Shown: positions 60,001 to 64,000 of the stretch, in pieces
Layout of the letters: each line of letters opens with the position of its first letter
How positions within the stretch are numbered: position 1 is the first letter of the stretch
NCBI GenBank assembly: GCA_012934845.2
Contig: WNNJ02002083.1
Coordinates: 1 to 64,000 of the forward strand
Source: Pomphorhynchus laevis
Lineage: Eukaryota; Acanthocephala; Palaeacanthocephala; Echinorhynchida; Pomphorhynchidae
Direction of reading: 5' to 3'
DNA length: 64,000 nucleotides
Position numbers and translations under genes: made by a program
The notes under the pieces: model-generated
Told to the model about the DNA's origin: nothing
Database searches by the model: none
What the model saw: the letters and a program-made list of their open reading frames with translations, nothing else

Positions 60001-63000
60001 TCCCTGTATCATCGTTGTTACGTCCCTCAGCATGCACTATATTGACGATAAACATATTGGCCCTCCATCAGATTAAAATGATGCTATAAAATCGTCTTGT
60101 TAGGAGTCGGTTGAATTTCATTTTAGTGAGATATTTAAGGACCTCTTCGACTAACTTGTATTTTAGCTGGCTACATGATAGCTTCAGCAATCAGGTCGCA
60201 TTACGACATAAAGCATGCTGTTCAGGCAACTCCAGAAGGCCAAACTCATCAGTGGACGTCCCTGTATCATCATTGATTCGTCCCTCAGCATGCACTATAT
60301 TGACGATACTCATAGTGGTCTTCCATCAGATTGAAATTATGCATTGAAATCGTCTTGTTGGCAGACGGTTGAATTTCATTTTAGTGAGATATTTCCGGAC
60401 CTCTTCGACTAACTTGTATTTTAGGTGTCTACATGATAGCTTCAGCTATCAAGTCGCATTACGACATAAAGCATGCTATCCGGACAACTCCACAAGGCAG
60501 GACTCATCAGTGGACGTTCCTGTATCATCGTTGTTTTGTCCCTTAGAATGCACTATATTGACGATAAACATGGTGGTCCTCCATCAGATTGAAATGATGC
60601 ATTGTAATCGTCTTGTCGGTAGTCGGTTGAATTTCATTTAAGTGAGATATTACTGGACCTCTTCGACTAACTTGTATTTTAGCTGGCGACATAATAGATT
60701 CAGCTATCAGGTAGCATTACGAAATCAGCGTGCTGTCCAGACAACTCCACAGGGCTTGACCTTGTTTGTGGACCTCCCTGTATCATCCTTGATTCGTCCC
60801 TCAGCATGCACTATATTGACGATAAACATGGTGGTCCTCCATCAGATTGAAATGATGCTTAAAAATCGTCTTTTCGGTAGTCGGTTGAATTTCATTATAG
60901 TGAAATATTCCTCGACCTCTTCGACTAATTTTATTTTAGCTGGCTACGTAATAGCTTCAGCTATCAGGTCGCATTACGACATAAAGCATGCTGTCCAGAC
61001 AACTCCACAGGGCGAGACTCATCAGTGAACGTCCCTGTATCATCGTTGTTTCGTCCCTCAGCATGCACTAAATTGACGATAAGCATGGTAGTCCTCCATC
61101 AGATTGAAATGATGCATTGAAATCGTCTTGTTGGCAGTCGGTTGAATTTCATTTTAGTGAGATATTTCCGGACCTCTTCGACTAACTTGTATTTTAGCTG
61201 GCTACATGATAGCTTCAGCTATCAAGTCGCATTACGACATAAAGCATGCTGTCCGGACAACTCCACAAGGCAGGACTCATCAGTGGACGTTCCTGTATCA
61301 TCGTTGTTTTGTCCCTCAGCATGCACTATATTGACGATAAACATGGTGGTCCTCCATCAGATTGAAATGATGCATTGTAATTGTCTTGTCGGTAGTCGGT
61401 TGAATTTCATTTAAGTGAGATATTACTTGACCTCTTCGACTAACTTGTATTTTAGCTGGCTACATAATAGATTAAGCTATCAGGTCGCATTACGACATAA
61501 AGCATGCTGTCCAGACAACTCCACAGGGCGGGACTCATCAGTGGACGTCCCTGTATCATCGTTGTTTCGTCCTTCAGCATGCACTATATTGACGATAAAC
61601 ATGGTATTACTCCATCAGATTAAGATGATGCGTTGAAATCGTATTGTTGGTAGTAGGTTGAATTTCATTTTATTGAAATATTATCGTACCTATTCGACTA
61701 CCTTGTATTTTAGCTAGCTACATAAAAGCTTCAGTATCATGTCGCATTCCGACATAAAGCATGCTGTCCATACAACACCACATGGAGGGGGCCTTTCACT
61801 GAACGTTTCTGTATCATCCTTGTTTTGTCCCTCAGCATGCACTATATTGACGATAAACATGGTGGTCCTCCATCAGATTGAAATGATGCATTGAAATCGT
61901 CTTGTTGGTAGTCGGTTGAATTTCATTTTAGTGAGATATTTCCGGACCTCTTCGACTAACTTGTATTTTAGCTGGCTACATAATAGCTTTAGCTATCAGG
62001 TCGCATTACAACATAAAGCATGCTGTTTAGACAACTCCACTGGGCGGGACTCATCAGTGGACTTTTCTGTATCATCGTTGTTTCGTCTCTCATCATGCAC
62101 TATATTGACGATAAACATTGTGGTACTTCATCAGATTGAAATGATGCATTGAAATCGTTTTGTTGGTAGTCAGTTGAATTTCATTTTATTGAGATATTTC
62201 CGGACCTCTTCGACTAACTCGTATTTTAGTTGGCTACATAATAGCTTCAGCTATCACGTCACATTACGACATAAATCATGCTATCAAGACTACTCCACAG
62301 GGCGGGACTCATCAGTGGACGTCCCTGTATCATCATTATTTCGTCCCTCAGCATGCACTCTTTTGACGAAAAACATTGTGGTTTTCCATCAGATTGAAAT
62401 GATGCATTGAAATCGTCTTGTTGGTTGTCGGTGAATTTCATTTTTGTGAGATATTTCCGGACCTTTATGACTAACTTGTATTTTAGTTAGATACATAACA
62501 GCTTCAGCTGTCAGGTCGCATTACGACAGAGAGCATGCTGTCCAGACTACTCCACATGGCGGGACTCATCATTAGACGTCCCTGTTTCATCGTTGTTTCT
62601 TCCCTCAGCATGCACTATATTGACGATAAACATGGTGGTCCTCCATCAGAATTAAATGATGCATTGAAATCGTCTTGTTGGTAGTCGGTTGACTTTTATT
62701 TTAGTGAGCTATTTGCGGACCTTTTCGACTTACTTGTATTTTAGCTAACTACATAATAGCTTCAGCTGTCAGGTCGCATAATGACATCAGCGTGCTGTCC
62801 AGACAACTCCACAGGGCCTGACTTTTTTGTGGACGTCCCTGTATCATCGATGTTTCGTCCCTCAGCATGCACTATATTGACAATACACATGGTGTTCCTC
62901 CATCAGATTGAAATGATGCATTAAAATCGTCTTATTGGTAGTCGGTCGAATTTTATTTTAGTGAGCTTTTTCTAGACCTCTTCGACTAACTTGTATTTTA

Positions 63001-64000
63001 GCTGGCTACATAATAGCTTTAGCTATCAGGTCGCATTACGACATCAGCGTGCTGTCCAGACAACTCCACAGGGCTTGACCCTGTTTGTGGACCTCCCTGT
63101 ATCATCATTGTTTCGTCCCTCAGCATGTACTATATTGACGACAAACATGGTGGTCCTACATCAGATTGAAATGATGCTTTAAAATCGTCTTGTTGGTAGT
63201 CGGTTGAATTTAATTATAGTGAAATATTTCCAGACCTCTTCGACTAACTTTTATTTTAGCTGGCTACATGATAGCTTTAGCTATCAGGTCGCATGACGAC
63301 ATAAAGCATGCTGTTTACACAACTCCACAGGGCAAGACTCATCAGTTGACGTCCCTGTATCATCGTTGTTTCGTCCCTGAGCATGCACTATATTGACGAT
63401 AAACATTGTGGTCTTTCATCAGATTGAAATGATGCCTTGAAATCGTCGTGTTGGTAGTAGGTTGAATTTCATTTTAGTGAGATTTTTCAGGACCTCATCG
63501 TCTAACTTGTATTTTAGCTAGCTAAATAATAGCTTCAGCTATTAGGTCGCATTACGACATAAAGCATGCTGTCCAGACAACTCCACAGGGCGGAAATCTT
63601 TAGTCGATGTCCCTGTATCATCGTTGTTTTGTCCCTCAGCATGCACTATATTGACGATAAACATGGTGGTCCTTCATCAGATTTTAATGATGCTTAAAAA
63701 TCGTCTCGTTGATCGTCGGTTGAATTTCATTTTAGTGAGATATTTCCGGACCTCTTCGACTAACTTGTATTTTAGCTGGCTACATAATAGCTTCAGCTAT
63801 CAGGTCGCATTACGACATAAAGCATGCTGTCCAGACAACTCCACAGGGCGGGACTCATCAGTGGACGTCCCTGTATCATCGTTGTTTCGTCCCTCAGCAT
63901 GCACTATATTGACGATATACATGGTGGTCCCCCATCAGATAAATGATGCTATGAAATCGTCTTGTTGGTTGTCGGTTGAATTTCATTTTAGTGAGATATT
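57019..64000. repeat. 258-bp satellite array, about 27 units, runs off the right edge
   Basis: Units start at GTTGAATTTCATTTTAGTGA and repeat every 256-258 bp, for example at 57277, 57535, 57793, 58051, 58309, 58567, 58825 and 59083. Each has TTAGCTGGCTACATAATAGC, CATTACGACATAAAGCATGC, GACAACTCCACAGGGC, GACTCATCAGTGGACGTCCC and GTTTCGTCCCTCAGCATGC. Shared variants define at least ten unit types in a repeated order. 258 is divisible by three, so one frame stays open for 78 codons in many units; there is no reason to believe it is translated. Confidence 0.95.

Noticed and set aside
57034-63182. Runs of 60-160 codon plus-strand ORFs with near-identical products across the satellite
   Set aside because: They recur every 258 bp because the unit length is a multiple of three; stops fall at the same place in most units. 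Not a gene family.

Overview
This is nuclear DNA of an animal (metazoan). It is strongly AT-rich, with genes split by introns of two size classes (45-48 bp, and 0.6-5.5 kb loaded with repeats), many decayed non-LTR retrotransposons, a Penelope-like remnant and a long satellite array. The main host gene is an ezrin/radixin/moesin (ERM) family gene. Its residues and the mini-introns would suit an ecdysozoan, possibly a nematode, but that placement is a guess from memory of the family and not a result.

Layout. 0.6-17.3 kb: the ERM gene on the minus strand. Eleven exons join in one frame for 483 codons; the start exon and the C-terminal actin-binding exon are not found here. Its introns hold a reverse-transcriptase remnant, a small membrane-protein ORF, several repeat families and an unexplained coding-like tract. 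17.6-18.6 kb: a cluster of short repeats that look like hammerhead ribozymes. 19.4-25.8 kb: CR1/Jockey-like LINE copies flanked by a large inverted repeat. 28-34.1 kb: more decayed LINEs, one nested in another. 34.1-38.0 kb: AT-rich DNA with no gene seen. 38.0-38.7 kb: a retro-inserted foldback element carrying a complete hammerhead fold, then a short SAYSD1-like gene. 39.0-41.5 kb: a possible terminal exon and a Penelope-like GIY-YIG fragment. 42.7-43.3 kb: a second hammerhead-like foldback family. 45-56.1 kb: a LINE graveyard. It includes a roughly 4.85 kb block with an APE-type LINE body bounded by 235-bp direct repeats with hammerhead remnants, an inverted 5' arm with an intact hammerhead core, and near-identical 10-bp flanks. 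A tRNA-Gly(TCC)-like gene follows. 57.0-64.0 kb: a 258-bp satellite with a ten-unit higher-order order, running off the right edge.

The theme of the window is self-cleaving RNA motifs. At least four unrelated repeat families carry a recognisable hammerhead core (CTGANGA, a paired stem II, GAAA), and some keep helices that close base by base. Several families share an odd design: a palindromic four-base stem III (ACGT, ATAT or AATT) that can only pair between two RNAs. All ribozyme calls are from hand folding and none has been tested.
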